A stretch of 64,000 bases of DNA, taken from positions 89,939-153,938 of the forward strand of contig JAEEQB010000003.1 in the NCBI GenBank assembly GCA_016285075.1, given 5' to 3'. Origin of the DNA: Prevotella sp. (GTDB lineage Bacteria; Bacteroidota; Bacteroidia; Bacteroidales; Bacteroidaceae). A program made the position numbers and the translations under genes. The notes beneath the pieces are model-generated. The model searched no databases and had not been told where the DNA came from. It saw only the letters and a list, made by a program, of their open reading frames with translations. Below are positions 9,719 to 18,709 of this stretch, piece after piece. Positions within the stretch are counted from its first letter, which is position 1; every line of letters begins with the position of its first letter.

Positions 9719-11778
9719 TGATGCTAACAATGAAGAAAATGCTGCTGCCCCTGCTCGTGTTCACTGCAGGAGGCGGCTATGCGACGGCCGAGGAGATGAA
9801 TTTCACTCTGTCGCTGAAACAGCCTGGCAACCCGGCAGTGAGTTATCCGTTGACCAAGAACGGCAGCAGCCTGACTGCGGCCACCGTCCTGCCGCTCACC
9901 ATGACCTGCACCATGACTCCCGCCGAGAGCGACCAGCGGCTTGTGGTGAAACTGAAAGCCCACCAGCGCCTGTATTTCAATATAGGTGCCAGCATGGCCA
10001 CGGACTGCCCGACGGACCATTGCGAACTCTATCTGCCCGGATTCTGGTATCATAAGAACCTTCGTTCGCCGCGCGAGGCTCCCTCGTTCCACACCTCAAA
10101 GAGCTGGGACTTCCGCGAAGACCGTCTCTCGTCACCGCTGACCGGTGTCTACGACAGCCGTACAGGGCGCACGCTCACCGTGATGCGCAGCCTGGACAAG
10201 CCTGCCGACGCACTCACCACCCACCAGGAGGGGGAAATCATTCTCGGCGGCCACACCTCTGTTGGCTACCTGGGATTCGACTGCAAAAGCGGTTTTGCCT
10301 CACTGACCTTCGGCTATCCGTGGCGAGAGACGCCCCGCCGCTACATCCGCAAACTCACACTCGCCCCTGCAGCAACCAGCTTTGCCAGGCTGGAGCCTGG
10401 CGAGGAGATCGAGCTCTCCTGGCTTATCCGCGAGAGTCGCGCCAGTGACTACGGCCAGTTTGTGACCGACACATGGAACTACTGTTTCGACCGCATCCAC
10501 CCCGAGCCGATAGAACCGCTCTACACTCCCGGGCAGATGAAGGCCCAGCTGGCCAATTACTTCCGGCAGTCCTACGTCGACCGTTATGCGCTGAAGTATC
10601 ACTCAGGCTCCAACCTGCGCTGCGACGACTGCCGTCCGTCCGACCATGTCACGCTGGGATTTGTAGGGCGGGTGCTGCTCAATGCGTTCAACTGCCTGGA
10701 ATACGGTCACCTGACGGGCGACGCCCAGCTCACGGCCATGGGCGACGCCATCTTCCAAAGCTGGCTGCAGCATGGTCTCACTGCCCGCGGCTATTTCAAG
10801 GAGGACATGCGCATCAGCCAGGGGCTGCCTTCCGATGCCGACTGCGTCCACACCATCCGTCAGCAGTCCGAGGCCGTCTATGCCGTGCTTCACTATCTGA
10901 ACTACGAGAAGCTCAACGGCCGGCGCCATCAGGACTGGGAACAGGCCATGCGCACCCTGCTCAACCAGATGCTGCTGCTGCAGCAGGCCGATGGCAGCTT
11001 CCCTCGCAAGTACCGCGACGACCACACCCCGACCGACGGCTCGGGCGGTTCAACACCCAGCGCCACACCCGCATTGATCATGGGCTATAAGTACTTTGGC
11101 GACAAGCGCTACCTGAAGTCAGCCCAGCGAACCGTTGACTACCTGGAGCAGAACATCATCGGCCCGAGCGACTATTTCTCATCCACGCTCGATGCCAACT
11201 GCGAGGACAAGGAGGCCGCCATCAGCGCCGTCACCGCCACCTACTATCTTGCCATGGCCACCGCCCCACGTCAGCGTCAGCACTATGTAGACCTGTGCCG
11301 CCAGGCGGCCAGCTTTGCCCTCTCGTGGTATTACCTTTGGGATGTGCCGTTTGCCCCGGGTCAGATGCTGGGCGAGCTGGGGTTCCGCAGCCGTGGGTGG
11401 GGTAACGTCTCGGTTGAGAACAACCACGTTGACGTGTTTGTGTTCGAGCTGCCCCACATCCTCTGCTGGCTGACGGAAACCACCGGCGAGCAGCGCTATC
11501 TTCAGGCAAGCCGTATTATGGAGACATCGCTCTGCCAGCTGCTGCCCGTCACCGGCCGCCTCTGCGGCATAGCTCTGCCTGGATTCTATCCCGAAGTGGT
11601 TCAGCACACTCATTGGGACTACGGCCGCAACGGCAAAGGGTTCTATAACGACATCTTCGCACCCGGATGGACCGTGGCCAGCCTGTGGGAGCTCTACTCC
11701 CCCCGACGCACCGCCGACTTCCTGCAGGGCAGCAGGGGTCAAGCACACCCCCGACACTCGGTGGATAACACGCCCTGA
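9715..11778 (+). CDS. Secreted six-hairpin (alpha/alpha-barrel) protein of unassigned family, probable glycosidase
   Basis: 687 residues with a signal peptide after MKKMLLPLLV (a start at 9730 is also possible). Residues ~25-260 look like a beta-sandwich. Residues ~275-670 are rich in helix-forming repeats typical of six-hairpin glycosidases: LRCDDCRPSDHVTLGFVG, QQADGSFPRKY, CEDKEAAISAV, ENNHVDVFVFELP. Acidic residues in these stretches are candidate catalytic groups but none is assigned. I cannot match it to a named GH family. Coupling to GH125 by an ATGA overlap suggests that they act on the same oligosaccharide. An alternative is a non-catalytic glycan-binding relative. Confidence 0.7.
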   Translation: MMMLTMKKMLLPLLVFTAGGGYATAEEMNFTLSLKQPGNPAVSYPLTKNGSSLTAATVLPLTMTCTMTPAESDQRLVVKLKAHQRLYFNIGASMATDCPTDHCELYLPGFWYHKNLRSPREAPSFHTSKSWDFREDRLSSPLTGVYDSRTGRTLTVMRSLDKPADALTTHQEGEIILGGHTSVGYLGFDCKSGFASLTFGYPWRETPRRYIRKLTLAPAATSFARLEPGEEIELSWLIRESRASDYGQFVTDTWNYCFDRIHPEPIEPLYTPGQMKAQLANYFRQSYVDRYALKYHSGSNLRCDDCRPSDHVTLGFVGRVLLNAFNCLEYGHLTGDAQLTAMGDAIFQSWLQHGLTARGYFKEDMRISQGLPSDADCVHTIRQQSEAVYAVLHYLNYEKLNGRRHQDWEQAMRTLLNQMLLLQQADGSFPRKYRDDHTPTDGSGGSTPSATPALIMGYKYFGDKRYLKSAQRTVDYLEQNIIGPSDYFSSTLDANCEDKEAAISAVTATYYLAMATAPRQRQHYVDLCRQAASFALSWYYLWDVPFAPGQMLGELGFRSRGWGNVSVENNHVDVFVFELPHILCWLTETTGEQRYLQASRIMETSLCQLLPVTGRLCGIALPGFYPEVVQHTHWDYGRNGKGFYNDIFAPGWTVASLWELYSPRRTADFLQGSRGQAHPRHSVDNTP

Positions 11779-11800
11779 AGAATCAAGGAATCAAGGGTTC

Positions 11801-11937
11801 GAATCACGGGGACAGGTTTTTGGATGAATTCGGGGAATCAAGGGGACAGGTTTTTGGATGAAATCGGGGAGGAATCAAGGGGACAGGTTTTTGGATGAAT
11901 TCCCCGAATTCATCCAAAAACCTGTCCCCTTGATTCC
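11801..11937. repeat. REPIN-like cluster 1: three direct units and one inverted unit
   Basis: Three direct copies of a ~31-base unit (core GGGGACAGGTTTTTGGATGA) begin at 11801, 11835 and 11871. The last is followed by an inverted copy: 11871-11902 and 11906-11937 are perfect 32-base complements around a 3-base loop (CCC). This could form a very stable cruciform and may also act as a terminator after the GH125 operon. No coding sequence or transposase is associated. Confidence 0.9.
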
Positions 11938-12082
11938 TTCTCTAATTCTCAAATTCTTGATAAAGAATGGGGAATCACGGGGCATATTCCCGTTATACAA
12001 CAGGCGGACGAGAAAAATGTAACTTGCTGACTGTCAGCAGTAAGAGAATTGTATAAAGGAAAAACGGTTATACATTTCTTTA

Positions 12083-12118
12083 TTTTTCTTCACTTGTGCC
12101 GGAAACGTCGTACCTTTG
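12083..12118 (+). promoter_or_regulatory. Candidate promoter for SusC/SusD operon of PUL1
   Basis: TACCTTTG at 12111-12118 fits the -7 consensus; a T-rich stretch at 12083-12090 stands at the -33 position. It would give a ~85-base leader before the SusC start. Confidence 0.5.
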
Positions 12119-12207
12119 CACCACGATTGTCAACGCTCTCGACGGGAGCCGGACATATCAACTCTGATCAAATCATTATCCTAACTAAAAAAAACAAAAC
12201 GACTGAC

Positions 12208-15200
12208 ATGAACAGACAACAATCAAATTCTTTCGGAGCCACGCTGCGACAACGGGCTGCAGCAGCCTTGGCGGCTGCGCTGATGCTGTGGCTGCCTGTG
12301 GCGGCAGGTGCTGAGGTTCAGCAGCGGGAAGGCGCGACCGAGGTGACCGGCATGGTGACCGACCAGCAGAAGGAGCCGCTGATGGGCGTGACCGTGAGCG
12401 TGGTGGGCGGCGAGCAACGTGCCATCACCGACGCCGACGGCTTGTTCCGCATCAGCGTGCCACAGAAAGGCACCGCAGAACTGGAGCTGAGCTACATAGG
12501 CTTCAAGCGCAAGACGGTGAAGGTGAACGGTGCACGGCTGCTGAACGTCATGATGGAAGAGGAACAGAACGAATTCACCGAGGTGGTGGTGACGGGATAC
12601 ACCAGTCAGAAGAAAGCCTCGATCATCGGGTCGATAGAGACCATCAGCCCTGCCGAACTGCAGTTCGGTTCCACACGCACCCTGTCGAACAACCTGGCAG
12701 GCAAGCTGAGCGGCGTGATAGGCATACAGCGGTCGGGCGAGCCGGGCTACGACGATTCCAACTTCTGGATAAGAGGCATCTCGACCTTCTCGGGCAGCAA
12801 CAACCCGCTGATACTCATCGACGGCGTGGCACGCGACCTGAACAATGTGGACGTGGCCGAGATTGAGTCGTTCTCTATACTGAAGGATGCCTCGGCATCG
12901 GCTATGTATGGAGTGAGAGGTGCCAACGGCGTGATAGTGATCACTACGAAACGAGGCAAGATAGGTGCTCCACAGGTGAGGATGCACGTGGAGCACTCGG
13001 TGAACGAGCCCACCAAGCTGCCGCAGTTCCTGAACGCACCCGACTACATGGGGCTGCTCAACCAGCTGGCCGTCCAGGACGGCGTGGCACAGCCCTTCAC
13101 CCAGCAGCAGATCGACCGTACGCGGACGGGCTATGACCCCGACCTCTACCCCGACATGGACTGGGTGGACGTCATCACCAAGGACTATGCCTACACCACC
13201 CGAGGCAACCTCGACATCAGCGGCGGCAGCGACTTCCTGCGCTACTCGATTGTCGCTTCCTATTTCAAGGAGACCGGCATACTGGAGCAGGACAAGAGCC
13301 TCATCTTCGACAACGCCACCAACAACCAGCAGTTCAACCTGCGTACCAACATAGACATGGACGTGACGCGTACCACCATGCTGCGCGTGAACATTGGCGG
13401 TTACCTGAACCGGTTCAAGAAACAGCGGTGCAACACCGACGGCGCCTTTGGCGAGGCTTTCCGCACACTGCCCTTCGTGCACCCCGCACGTTACAGCGAC
13501 GGTGCCATACCCGTGATATCCAACCGTGCCAACCCCTGGCGTACTGTCACTCAGCAGGGCTACGACTTCATTACGTCGAGCAAGATACAGACCCTGTTCA
13601 GCGTGGAGCAGGACCTGAAGATGATCACCCCCGGACTCAAGGCAAAGGCTCTGTTCAGCTTCGACCGCTGGAACCGCAGCCGGCGCAGCCGCACAGCACG
13701 CCCCGCCACGGTGTTTCCCGCAACAGGACGCGACGAGGAGGGCAACCTCATCTACTCGCAGTTCGAGACTGGCGACGAGTCGATGGGCAGCGAGCAGGGC
13801 AATGAATACGGCAACACCAACGTGTATTTCGAGGCCGACATCCTGTACAGCCGACGTTTCGGCAAGACCGATGTGGACGCCATGCTGCTCTATAATCAGC
13901 AGGCCTACGACGACGGCAGCATACAGGACTACCGCAAGCAGGGCATTGCAGGACGACTGTCGGCCACCTACGACAACCGCTACGTGGCAGAGGTCAACTT
14001 CGGATACAACGGCTCGGAGAACTTTGCCAAAGGCAAACGCTTCGGACTGTTCCCTTCGTTGGCGGTGGGATGGCTCCTCAGTGAGGAACCCTTCATGGAG
14101 TCTATGAAGAACGTGTTCAGCAAAATCAAACTGAGGGCCAGCATAGGACAGGCGGGCGACGACAACATAGGAGGCCGGCGGTTTGCCTATCTCGGCACAC
14201 TGTTCACCGACCAGGAGGGTTACACCTGGGGCACCAACGGCCAGCGGTCGTACCGGGGCATCACCGAGGGCGAGATAGGCGTGGACAACCTGACGTGGGA
14301 GACCGTCACCAAGCGCAACCTCGGCGTGGAGCTGGGGCTGTGGAACATGATCGACCTGAACTTCGACATCTTCCGCGAGAACCGCAAGGACATCTTCATG
14401 CAGCGCAGCATCATTCCCACACAGACGGGTTTCGTCACTTCGCCATGGGCCAACTTCGGCAAGGTGACCAACCGGGGCGTGGAGACCACGCTCAACTTCC
14501 ACAAGCAGTGGAACAAAGAGTGGTTCACCTCGGCCTATGCCAACTTCACCTATGCCAAGAACCGCGTGGACGAGAAGGATGAACCCGAGGTGCTCAAGGG
14601 CACCCACCGCTCGCAGACCGGACGGTCGATGAACGAGCTGTGGGGACTGACGGCCGAACGGCTGTTCACTGCCGACGACTTCAATGCCGACGGCACGCTG
14701 AAGCAGGGCATCCCCTCGCAGGAGGGTGTGGGAGCCGTGACTCTCTATCCCGGCGACATCAAATATACCGACGTGAACGGCGACGGGGTGATCACCGAAG
14801 AGGACGAGGGTTTCATCGGAGGCACCGAGGACCCGCGTGTGGTCTATGGCTTCGGAGGCGTGGTCAGCTACAAGAACATTGACGTGAACTTCTTCTTCCA
14901 AGGCACAGGCGACATGTACCGCGTCATAGGAGGAGAACCCTACTTCCTGCCGGGTGGCGGCACAACAACCGAGGGCAACGCCTACGCACAGAACATAGGC
15001 GACCGTTGGACCACCGACAACCAGGATCCGTATGCCTTCTGGCCAAGACTGACCTACGGCCCCAACAAGAACAACTACCGGCGGTCAACATGGTGGAAGA
15101 AGGACATGAGCTTCCTGCGCTGCAAGACCATCGAGGTGGGCTATACCTTCCCCAAGCCGTGGTTCGAGCGCCTCTATGTGAAGAGCTGCAGGGTGTTTGT

Positions 15201-15324
15201 CAGCATGAACAACGCCTTCTGCCTCTCGTCATTCAAACTGTGGGATCCCGAACTGGGTACCAACGACGGACTGAAATACCCCATGAACCGCTCGCTGATG
15301 ATAGGCATGGACGTGAACTTCTGA
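12208..15324 (+). CDS. SusC/RagA-type TonB-dependent outer-membrane transporter (PUL1)
   Basis: 1038-residue glycan importer. I chose the ATG at 12208 because it starts a positively charged signal peptide; upstream in-frame codons lie in the promoter. In order: signal peptide, carboxypeptidase-regulatory-like domain (~residues 42-125, GMVTDQQKEPLMGVTVSV), a TonB-box-like EVVVTGY, plug domain with PLILIDGV and SILKDASASAMYGVRGANGVIVITTK, then a 22-strand barrel ending in ..MDVNF. Length is normal for SusC. It would bind SusD as a lid and import oligosaccharides released at the surface. The SusD gene follows after 49 bases. Confidence 0.97.
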   Translation: MNRQQSNSFGATLRQRAAAALAAALMLWLPVAAGAEVQQREGATEVTGMVTDQQKEPLMGVTVSVVGGEQRAITDADGLFRISVPQKGTAELELSYIGFKRKTVKVNGARLLNVMMEEEQNEFTEVVVTGYTSQKKASIIGSIETISPAELQFGSTRTLSNNLAGKLSGVIGIQRSGEPGYDDSNFWIRGISTFSGSNNPLILIDGVARDLNNVDVAEIESFSILKDASASAMYGVRGANGVIVITTKRGKIGAPQVRMHVEHSVNEPTKLPQFLNAPDYMGLLNQLAVQDGVAQPFTQQQIDRTRTGYDPDLYPDMDWVDVITKDYAYTTRGNLDISGGSDFLRYSIVASYFKETGILEQDKSLIFDNATNNQQFNLRTNIDMDVTRTTMLRVNIGGYLNRFKKQRCNTDGAFGEAFRTLPFVHPARYSDGAIPVISNRANPWRTVTQQGYDFITSSKIQTLFSVEQDLKMITPGLKAKALFSFDRWNRSRRSRTARPATVFPATGRDEEGNLIYSQFETGDESMGSEQGNEYGNTNVYFEADILYSRRFGKTDVDAMLLYNQQAYDDGSIQDYRKQGIAGRLSATYDNRYVAEVNFGYNGSENFAKGKRFGLFPSLAVGWLLSEEPFMESMKNVFSKIKLRASIGQAGDDNIGGRRFAYLGTLFTDQEGYTWGTNGQRSYRGITEGEIGVDNLTWETVTKRNLGVELGLWNMIDLNFDIFRENRKDIFMQRSIIPTQTGFVTSPWANFGKVTNRGVETTLNFHKQWNKEWFTSAYANFTYAKNRVDEKDEPEVLKGTHRSQTGRSMNELWGLTAERLFTADDFNADGTLKQGIPSQEGVGAVTLYPGDIKYTDVNGDGVITEEDEGFIGGTEDPRVVYGFGGVVSYKNIDVNFFFQGTGDMYRVIGGEPYFLPGGGTTTEGNAYAQNIGDRWTTDNQDPYAFWPRLTYGPNKNNYRRSTWWKKDMSFLRCKTIEVGYTFPKPWFERLYVKSCRVFVSMNNAFCLSSFKLWDPELGTNDGLKYPMNRSLMIGMDVNF

Positions 15325-15373
15325 TGGCGACACACAGCAGAAACGGCAACATACGATAAAAACTTAAAATAAG

Positions 15374-17344
15374 ATGAACACAATGGACAATCATATAAAG
15401 AGAACAATGATGAAACCCCTATGGATCAGTGCTTTCGTGGGGCTGATGCCATGGGCAGCGGCAGGGACGGCCCTTACCTCCTGCAGCGACTATCTAGACA
15501 AGGAGCCCGACACCGAGCTTACCACCGAAATGGTGTTCGAGAACCGCGACAAGGTGTACTCCTGGCTGGGATATGTCTACAATATCATCCACACACCCGA
15601 CAAGTGGGCACTCACCGCCGACGGCTACGAAGTGCTGGCCGACGACCTCACACCCTCTGCCCGATGGCAGCAGTGGGACTGGGGAGGAGTGATACCTAAG
15701 ATACTGGGACAGTGGACCATCAACTCCACGTGGGGCGGCAACCTGTGGCATATGATGCCTCGGTACATACGCCATGGCTACATCTTCAACAACATGATCA
15801 AGGCCATGCCCGACCACGACCTGCCGCAAAGCGAGGTCGACAACATGAAAAACGAAGTGAGGTTCCTCTGTGCCTATGCATGGTGGCAGATGGCCGAGAA
15901 CTACGGAGGCATACCCTTCAAGCCCGACTATATAGCCCCCACCGACTTCGACCTGGGCGACCTGATGGTGGGTCAGTCGAAGTTCGACGATGTGGTGGAC
16001 TACTGCGACCGCGAGATGCTCGAGGCTGCCATGGCGCTGCCGCCGGTGTACGACGACCCGTCGAAATACGGGCGCGTCAACCGCATCATGGCGCTCACCG
16101 TCAGGTCGCGCATGCTGCTCTTTGCCGCCAGCCCGCTGGTGAACGGCAACACCTGGTATGCTGACTACGTGAACGACAAGGGCGAGCAGATATTCAGCCA
16201 GACCTATGACCCGGCGAAGTGGACGCGCGCCGTGGAGGCACTGAAGCTATGCATCGACGAGGCCCACAAGGCTGGCTATGCTCTCTACACCGAGCCGGGA
16301 CCCAACGGAACCATCGACCCCTTCCTCTCGACCTACAACGTACACATCAAACGGTGGAGCGAAGGCAACCATGAAATAACGTTCCCCGTGACCAAGGGCA
16401 ACAGCTACCGCGACACCTTCCTCAGGGTGGTCAGCGTGCGCGACTACGGCGGCGGCAACGGACTCGGCGTGTACCAGGGACTGGTGGATGCATTCTTCAC
16501 CGCCAACGGACTGCCCATCACCGACCCCAACAGCGGATATGTCGAGACGGGATTCTCGAGAGCGGTGGAGGCGCGACCCGACGTCACCTCATGGGAATAT
16601 GGCACCGGCAACCCCGGCGAGGTCACCGCGCGCGGCACTTATAACATGTACTGTAACCGCGAGCCGAGGTTCTACAATGCCGTGTCGTTCCACGGGGCGT
16701 GGCTGGCAGTGGCCAAAAGGAAGTACAGCTTCTTCAAGAACGGGCTGGACAATGTGCAGACCACCTCGCCCCACGATGCTCCGCAGAACGGATACCTGGC
16801 ACGGAAAGGTCTGAACGTGCTCGACAACTATCTCACCGGAGCCATCACCGAGCGGCAAGGGTTCACCTACAGGCTGGCGTTCACCTATCTGGACTATGCC
16901 GAGGCGCTGAACGAGGCTGCCGACAACAGCGCAGCACGTGCCGAGGCGCTGGATTACCTGAACCGCATACGCCAACGGGCCGGTGTGCGTAGTTACACTT
17001 TCGACACAGTGGATCCCGGTGACCCGGAATACATTCAGATACAGAACTCACAGGAGGATGTGCGGCGTGTGGTGCGCATGGAGCGCCGTGTGGAGCTGTG
17101 CTGCGAGAACAATCGTTGGTATGACATCAGACGGTGGAAGGAGGCTGAGAACCTGCCCGAGATGTGCGGCGACGACTATGGCATGAACTTCCAGGGCTCA
17201 AACCAAGCTGAGTTCTTCCAGCGCACGGTGTTCCAAACCCGCGTGTGGAAACGGCAGTACTACTGGATGCCCATCTATATAGATGAATACGAGAAGAATC
17301 CCAACCTGCGCGAGGCGCCCTATTGGGTAATTGAAAACAACTGA
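15374..17344 (+). CDS. SusD/RagB-type surface glycan-binding lipoprotein (PUL1)
   Basis: 656-residue lipoprotein; the lipobox ends in LTSC after a signal sequence, and a start at either ATG near 15374 works. SusD-like N-terminal domain (SDYLDKEPDTELTTEMVFENRD) with TPR-like helices, and the C-terminal RagB/SusD domain with EALNEAADNSAARAEALDYL and ..RIRQRAGV, then WYDIRRWK. Partners the SusC immediately upstream as the substrate-capturing lid. The size is larger than SusD itself (~550 residues), common for complex-glycan loci. Confidence 0.96.
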   Translation: MNTMDNHIKRTMMKPLWISAFVGLMPWAAAGTALTSCSDYLDKEPDTELTTEMVFENRDKVYSWLGYVYNIIHTPDKWALTADGYEVLADDLTPSARWQQWDWGGVIPKILGQWTINSTWGGNLWHMMPRYIRHGYIFNNMIKAMPDHDLPQSEVDNMKNEVRFLCAYAWWQMAENYGGIPFKPDYIAPTDFDLGDLMVGQSKFDDVVDYCDREMLEAAMALPPVYDDPSKYGRVNRIMALTVRSRMLLFAASPLVNGNTWYADYVNDKGEQIFSQTYDPAKWTRAVEALKLCIDEAHKAGYALYTEPGPNGTIDPFLSTYNVHIKRWSEGNHEITFPVTKGNSYRDTFLRVVSVRDYGGGNGLGVYQGLVDAFFTANGLPITDPNSGYVETGFSRAVEARPDVTSWEYGTGNPGEVTARGTYNMYCNREPRFYNAVSFHGAWLAVAKRKYSFFKNGLDNVQTTSPHDAPQNGYLARKGLNVLDNYLTGAITERQGFTYRLAFTYLDYAEALNEAADNSAARAEALDYLNRIRQRAGVRSYTFDTVDPGDPEYIQIQNSQEDVRRVVRMERRVELCCENNRWYDIRRWKEAENLPEMCGDDYGMNFQGSNQAEFFQRTVFQTRVWKRQYYWMPIYIDEYEKNPNLREAPYWVIENN

Positions 17345-17357
17345 TAACACCATTGCT

Positions 17358-18500
17358 ATGAAACAGCTTTCTATTGTTTACGGCCTGATGGCCATGGTCG
17401 CGATGCTCACATCGTGCAACGAAGACCCCGAATACTTCACACTGCCGGTGCGTGCCGACGAGATGCACATACGCTGCTCGGTCGATGAAATAGTACTGAA
17501 CAAAGGAAAAGGCGGCGAGACTGCCGTCACCTTCTCGTGGGACAAGGCCACCAGCCCGCTGTCGGCAGGCGACGAGGTGACCTACAGTCTCTGCATCTAT
17601 CCATCGGCCATGAAGGAACAGAAGTCGGCCTATATGGATGCAGGCACCCGGACGAGCTATGAGATGACGCACGACCAGCTGAACTCCATGGTGGCACGGT
17701 GGGCTCTGCCCGGACAGACGGTGAGACTGACGGCTCAGGTGGTGTGCCAAGTACATAACGAGACACGCTACGTGCGGCCAGAGGTGTCGACGGTCGAGTT
17801 CACTGCCATTGGCTATGAGAAATATCCCGCCTGCCTCTACATGGTGATGACCGACGCCGCCACGGGCGTCGTCACCACCCAGCGCATGGACCAGCGCCAG
17901 CTGGGCACCGGCATCTACGAGGCCTCGGTCAACCTGAAGCCCTGCTCCTATCACTTCGCCACCAGCGAGGAGGCTTATCCACTCTATGCCATGGCCACCA
18001 GCGGCAACCAGGAGCAGATGGAGTACGTCAACGAGGGGGCATACACCGACTTCGACAACAGTGTCAACGGCCGGCGCACCATCATTGTCGACACGAATCC
18101 CGAGTACAACGACTGCCGTGTGCTCGACATCGTGGCACTGCCTTCGCCAGGGGTTATCTGGATCTGCGGCAATGGCTGCTCGGTGGGATGGAACGCCAAC
18201 AGCCCTGCCGGACACATGGACATGGTGGGAACGGCGCGTGAACCCTACTACTATGCCTGGACGGGCGACTTCGTTGAAGGCGGTGAGCTGAAGATTGGCT
18301 TGGGTGGCAGCTGGGGCGACAATTTCTTCTTCGCTCCCGAGACGAATGCTGACCCGCTGACCGACCACCGCCTCTCCATGTACAGGCTGCAGGATGCAGG
18401 AGGCGACGTGAAGTGGGTGCCCACAGTGAGCGGACGTTACACCTTCACCCTCTGTCTGCTGGCATCCGACCTCCACACCACGTTTGAACCAGCAGAATAG
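17358..18500 (+). CDS. SusE/SusF-like outer-membrane lipoprotein
   Basis: 380 residues from the ATG at 17358, with signal peptide and lipobox LTSC. The N-terminal ~100 residues resemble the SusE-type Ig-like domain (EIVLNKGKGGETAVTFSWDKA), followed by a middle Ig-like domain (~110-200) and a C-terminal domain (~210-380) that may be starch-binding-module-like (AWTGDFVEGGELKIGL). It would sit on the cell surface and bind glycan. An alternative TTG start at 17331 overlaps SusD; I prefer the ATG because it begins the signal peptide. It is the last gene before REPIN cluster 2. Confidence 0.85.
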   Translation: MKQLSIVYGLMAMVAMLTSCNEDPEYFTLPVRADEMHIRCSVDEIVLNKGKGGETAVTFSWDKATSPLSAGDEVTYSLCIYPSAMKEQKSAYMDAGTRTSYEMTHDQLNSMVARWALPGQTVRLTAQVVCQVHNETRYVRPEVSTVEFTAIGYEKYPACLYMVMTDAATGVVTTQRMDQRQLGTGIYEASVNLKPCSYHFATSEEAYPLYAMATSGNQEQMEYVNEGAYTDFDNSVNGRRTIIVDTNPEYNDCRVLDIVALPSPGVIWICGNGCSVGWNANSPAGHMDMVGTAREPYYYAWTGDFVEGGELKIGLGGSWGDNFFFAPETNADPLTDHRLSMYRLQDAGGDVKWVPTVSGRYTFTLCLLASDLHTTFEPAE

Positions 18501-18504
18501 TGAT

Positions 18505-18616
18505 GGAATCATGGGGACAGGGAATCACGGGGACAGGTTTTTGGATCTCTGGGGACAGGTTGTTTTTCCAAAAACAACCTGTCCCCAGAGATCCAAAAAC
18601 CTGTCCCCGTGATTCC
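18505..18616. repeat. REPIN-like cluster 2: 47-base perfect inverted repeat
   Basis: 18521-18567 and 18570-18616 are perfect 47-base complements with a 2-base loop, preceded by a partial direct copy from 18505. Each arm has two GGGGACAGGTT cores joined by TTTGGATCTCT. It lies directly 3' of the SusE-like gene, so it may also end transcription. Nearly the same element lies at 20000-20097 on the far side of the GH43 gene. Confidence 0.92.
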
Positions 18617-18709
18617 TAATGCGTTGTTTTAAATAATTCGTATAATTCGTAGTATTGAAATTATCCGCGTCAATCCGTTTAATGCGTTGTACAGAAAAGT
18701 ATTGGAAGT

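Larger units (their letters stand above)
11779..12207. other. Intergenic region with REPIN cluster and SusC leader
   Basis: No gene is convincing between the helical-barrel gene and the SusC start. It contains the palindromic repeat cluster 11801-11937, a partial copy of the same motif near 11968-11990 (GGAATCACGGGG), and the SusC promoter near 12083-12118. Confidence 0.6.

Noticed and set aside
11801..11937. Ordinary rho-independent terminator only
   Set aside because: The hairpins are far longer than needed, lack T-runs, and come in related multi-unit copies; a terminator role may be secondary.
12223..14901. 892-codon minus-strand frame opposite SusC
   Set aside because: Antisense shadow of SusC; the SusC protein has clear plug and barrel motifs, whereas this frame has none.
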